A stretch of DNA of 64,000 bases from Gemmatimonadota bacterium. GTDB taxonomy: Bacteria > Latescibacterota > UBA2968 > GCA-2709665. Positions 61,377 to 64,000 of the stretch are shown piece after piece. Below the pieces are notes generated by a model. That model saw only the letters and a program-made list of their open reading frames with translations. It searched no databases and was not told the DNA's origin. The first letter of the stretch is position 1. Each line of letters opens with the position of its first letter. Position numbers and translations under genes: made by a program. The stretch lies in NCBI GenBank assembly GCA_028873695.1, contig JAPPNU010000071.1:124001-188000 (forward strand). Direction: 5' to 3'.

Positions 61377-62483
61377 TCACTGCAGGCGGCCGCGGGCAGG
61401 AAGCGGCCAGACGGCTTCAACCACGCCGTCACGGATTCCATAGAGTTCGTCGTGAAGGACAACGGTGGTGTCGGAGTAGCCCGCCACGAATTCAATGGTG
61501 TCACCGACTCGCGGCGTCTCGGCAGGCGCATCCAGTTCGATCTTCCCGTGCTCGGCCGACAGGGCAACCAGATTGACGTTGGGAATGCCCATGGGCTCCG
61601 GCACGGACGCGTCGCTGCTCATGGTTTTCTTCCCCGCGTCGCAGATGATGCGTGCGGGCGTGGGCCGGCTGGTGACCGTGGAAAGGACCGTAAGCGCATA
61701 TTCGTGTTTCACGCCGAAAACGTTGCGGTAACGGATATCGCCGAAGATGCCGCCGCCGGCTTCGATTTCGGTGATGCCGGGATGGAAGGCGCTGATCCAG
61801 TAGGTGCCGGTACCGCCGCAACTGACGATGCCGACCTGGAAACCGTTGCGCCGGCACAGGTCCGCGCTGTCCGTGAGTAAGGACAGGGATTCCGCGATAA
61901 GCCGTCGCTTTTCGTCGATGTCTTCAATGGCCAGGGTGTGCGCTTCCCACGTCATCAGGCCTGAGAATTGCAGGCCCGGGCATTCTGCCACTGTCTGCGC
62001 AAGCGAAAGAACGGGCTCGCCCGGCGCAACGCCGGCGCGGTTCATGCCCACGTTGACCTCGATCAGCACCCGGACGCGGACCCCTTTTTCTGCGGCGGCG
62101 AGACTGAGTTGGCGAACGTTGTTCTCGTTGTCCACGCAGACCATGACGTCGGCATGCCTGCGGAGGTTGACCAGGCGGGCGATCTTCCGGGAGCCCACGA
62201 CCTGGTTGGCAATGAGGATATCCCTGACGCCGCCCGCGGCCATCACTTCGGCCTCGCCGAGTTTCGCGCAGGTGATCCCGATCGCGCCGGCGTCCAGCAG
62301 CCGGTGCGCGAGCGCGGGCGTCTTCATGCCCTTCGTGTGGGGCCGCCACTGGACGCCCGCCTGCCGGATAATGGTATCCGCCATCTTCCGCGTATTGCGT
62401 TCCAGCGTGGGCAGGTCCACCAGGAGCGCCGGAGTGTCCAGGTCTTCCTTGCGGCAACCGATGAGATGTGTCTGTACGATCAT
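61377..62483 (-). CDS. DSD1/D-threonine aldolase-type PLP enzyme
   Basis: A 368-residue fold-type III PLP enzyme with an alanine-racemase N-terminal barrel. The PLP lysine is K51 in RPHTKGMKTP. IEVNVGMNRAG, SCGGTGTYWIS and EIEAGGGIFGD are conserved. The C-terminal metal-binding segment is GYSDTTVVLHDELYG. The family includes D-serine dehydratase and D-threonine aldolase, so action on a 3-hydroxy D-amino acid is likely. It is third in a leftward group epimerase - deacetylase - this gene. Confidence 0.87.
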   Translation of the reverse strand: MIVQTHLIGCRKEDLDTPALLVDLPTLERNTRKMADTIIRQAGVQWRPHTKGMKTPALAHRLLDAGAIGITCAKLGEAEVMAAGGVRDILIANQVVGSRKIARLVNLRRHADVMVCVDNENNVRQLSLAAAEKGVRVRVLIEVNVGMNRAGVAPGEPVLSLAQTVAECPGLQFSGLMTWEAHTLAIEDIDEKRRLIAESLSLLTDSADLCRRNGFQVGIVSCGGTGTYWISAFHPGITEIEAGGGIFGDIRYRNVFGVKHEYALTVLSTVTSRPTPARIICDAGKKTMSSDASVPEPMGIPNVNLVALSAEHGKIELDAPAETPRVGDTIEFVAGYSDTTVVLHDELYGIRDGVVEAVWPLPARGRLQ

Positions 62484-62553
62484 GCGGGATCCCCGGGTTT
62501 CGGGTTTTTCGGCAACAGGACGCGCGCGCCGGATGGTTCCGTTAACGGTCCCG

Positions 62554-63303
62554 TCAGCGCCGCTGCCGGATGATATGGTTGGCGACGTCGATCATCGTGG
62601 CCGTCCAGATCCGGTCCCGGTTATCAAACAGAAACCGGGCGACTTCTCTCAGTGCCGCTGAAGAGATGGAGAGATGCTGGCCTCCGATGCCGTGCATGCA
62701 GACGACCGCCCAGAGGCCGTCGTTGACGGCGTTTTCGATATATGCGACGATCTCATCCCCCGAATGGCCGTCCACGGCCAGGGACCATGTGCAGGCCAGG
62801 TCGATCCGTTCCGGATGGTTGGCGCGCTCGCCCCAGCCCCTTGCGGCCTTGAAGCGGCGGGCGACGAGCGGGACGTAGGACTGCCGGTTCTCGCCGGCTC
62901 CGACGTACGTCTGGTAACAGGGATAACAGAACGTCCGTTCGCCGCCCTGTTCGGGAAACAGGCGGTCCAGGTCTTCAGTCGCTTCGTCGATGGTCCGCGC
63001 GACGTCGTCCAGTCCCAGTTTTTCCAGACAGTATCCGTCGTCGCGGAATCCGAAATTGCAGGAGCAGGGATGCATGGAGGTGTGATTGCCGAGTTCGTGC
63101 CCGTTCCTGCCGGCCTTTTGCCAGCGGGGAACCTGCGATTTCCAGGCTTCCGACCGGCCCGGGTTGACGTAGAACGTCCCCTTGAGGTCACAGTCGTCCA
63201 GGCACGGAATCGCGTTGTCCAACTGCGTATCGAGGCCGTCGTCGAAGGTGAGACTCACGGCGCCGTGGAAGTCTTCAGGCCAGAAGGATCGGTGAGGGGG
63301 CAT
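62554..63303 (-). CDS. Polysaccharide deacetylase-family protein
   Basis: A 249-residue NodB-fold protein. SLTFDDGLDTQ holds the Asp pair of motif 1 and GNHTSMHPC has the HxxxH metal ligands of motif 2. There is no signal peptide, so a cytoplasmic carbohydrate esterase, or another amidohydrolase, is meant rather than a cell-wall chitin deacetylase. GGAAATC precedes ATG 63303. Gap to the epimerase 11 bp. Confidence 0.85.
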   Translation of the reverse strand: MPPHRSFWPEDFHGAVSLTFDDGLDTQLDNAIPCLDDCDLKGTFYVNPGRSEAWKSQVPRWQKAGRNGHELGNHTSMHPCSCNFGFRDDGYCLEKLGLDDVARTIDEATEDLDRLFPEQGGERTFCYPCYQTYVGAGENRQSYVPLVARRFKAARGWGERANHPERIDLACTWSLAVDGHSGDEIVAYIENAVNDGLWAVVCMHGIGGQHLSISSAALREVARFLFDNRDRIWTATMIDVANHIIRQRR

Positions 63304-63314
63304 GATTTCCTCTT

Positions 63315-64000
63315 CTAGTCCGTCGGGAGGACGCCGATGTCCCCGCCGCGGCGGAAGGCCAGAGCGTCGTCGATCATCCGCCGGATATCGTACTCGGGTT
63401 TGAAGCCCAGCAGTTTCCGGGCCCTCGACAGGTCGAATTCGTAGAACGTGGGATTGCCCGTCAGGCGTGTTTCGACGTACGGGATACCCAGACGCTCCGA
63501 AAGATGGGGGACGGCTTCATCCCAGGAAAACGGCGCGGGGCCGGCGAGCTGGATGGTCCGGCCGGAAACGTCCTTCGCGTCCATCGCCAGCCGGCAGCCC
63601 TGGACAATATCCCGAACGTCGGCGACGTGTTTCTTGTAGGGTCTGCCCTTCTCGTCCCTGAGTACCACCAGACGTTCTCTGCTCTGCCGCGTCTCCGTGA
63701 ATTCGGAACGGCCTTTCAATCCGCTCAGGCGGAATTGCGGAAAGTCCAGAATCTCGCCCGCGCCGAAGACCATGCAGAAGCGAAGGACGACTGTGGAAAG
63801 CTCGTAACTGTGCCAGTACCCGGTGCAGAGCTCTTCGCCCAGCGATTTGGACAGCGCGTACCATCCGCGGCAACGCCGGGGCGTTCGATCTTCACGGATC
63901 GGTTCGGTCAGCCCGCCGGCGACGTACTTTTCGTAAATGGCGTCGGTGCCCGCATAGACGAGCCTTGGGGGTCTGTCCTGCGCCCTGGCCGCCTCCAGCA
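63315..64000 (-). CDS. NAD-dependent epimerase/dehydratase (N-terminus outside window)
   Basis: The frame is open to the window edge, giving 228 residues of the C-terminal part. YALSKSLGEELC holds the YxxxK catalytic pair, VLRFCMVFGAGEI is the substrate-domain strand, and KKHVADVRDIVQGCRLAMDA the segment after it. The Rossmann N-terminus lies beyond 64000. It is an extended SDR of the UDP-sugar epimerase type; the substrate cannot be told. Confidence 0.88.
   Translation of the reverse strand, partial: LEAARAQDRPPRLVYAGTDAIYEKYVAGGLTEPIREDRTPRRCRGWYALSKSLGEELCTGYWHSYELSTVVLRFCMVFGAGEILDFPQFRLSGLKGRSEFTETRQSRERLVVLRDEKGRPYKKHVADVRDIVQGCRLAMDAKDVSGRTIQLAGPAPFSWDEAVPHLSERLGIPYVETRLTGNPTFYEFDLSRARKLLGFKPEYDIRRMIDDALAFRRGGDIGVLPTD

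Overview
The window is a gene-dense bacterial chromosome segment of high GC content. It carries 56 protein genes that I can support (two cut by the window edges), one broken gene copy and two tRNA genes. No 16S/23S gene or other phylogenetic marker is present, so the organism is an inference. Two GWxTD-domain proteins, a FloA/NfeD operon, a phytanoyl-CoA dioxygenase, many sugar-phosphate epimerase and Gfo/Idh enzymes, a heparinase-like polysaccharide lyase and an E. coli-type frdABCD operon together suit an uncultured FCB-group lineage such as Latescibacterota, or a Zixibacteria/Gemmatimonadota-like relative.

Layout. 1-10.9 kb: tail of an unknown protein, two divergently oriented GWxTD proteins, a lipoprotein, a double-GNAT acetyltransferase coupled to an SDR oxidoreductase, a DUF309 protein, a gamma-carbonic anhydrase and a glycine-zipper membrane protein. 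11-18.5 kb: an arginine operon read leftwards, argR-argC-argB-argD-argG-argH plus an unknown gene coupled to argH. A near-consensus promoter and three ARG-box palindromes sit in front of argR, and a MITE-like element lies between argG and argH. 18.5-28.5 kb: FAD-linked oxidase, S9 peptidase, DUF362 protein, a second copy of the MITE with its core flipped, a DUF4160/DUF2442 toxin-antitoxin-like pair, a sugar-phosphate isomerase and a very large heparinase-like lyase. 28.9-33.5 kb: ceramidase-like, homocysteine methyltransferase and C45 acyltransferase genes, then a PIN/UPF0175 toxin-antitoxin pair and a tRNA(CAT).

33.7-37.4 kb: an NfeD protease, a solo NfeD domain, FloA and a repeat-containing membrane protein behind a consensus promoter, then tRNA-Leu. 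37.4-41.6 kb is the accessory hot spot: a DUF4143 ATPase gene and its duplicated regulatory region, a deleted second copy carrying an antidote gene, copies of the tRNA-Leu terminator region, and an unusual protein with helical repeats, an HNH-like motif and membrane helices. 41.8-53.1 kb: Na+-type ABC exporter, carbohydrate enzymes, an AlkA-type glycosylase, a B12-binding mutase subunit with its MeaB chaperone, and a sugar-nucleotide/glycosyltransferase cluster whose DegT-family enzyme has His in place of the PLP lysine. 53.1-64 kb: LysR regulator divergent from fumC, a MerC-like protein, a trypsin-fold protein without catalytic residues, frdABCD behind a consensus promoter, and a D-amino-acid-type PLP enzyme, a polysaccharide deacetylase and a partial epimerase.

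The most unusual features are the two small repeat families (one with a core that is inverted relative to its arms), the duplicated ATPase/antidote locus next to tRNA-Leu, and the neighbouring HNH-like membrane protein. All functions are read from motifs by eye; no database search was run.
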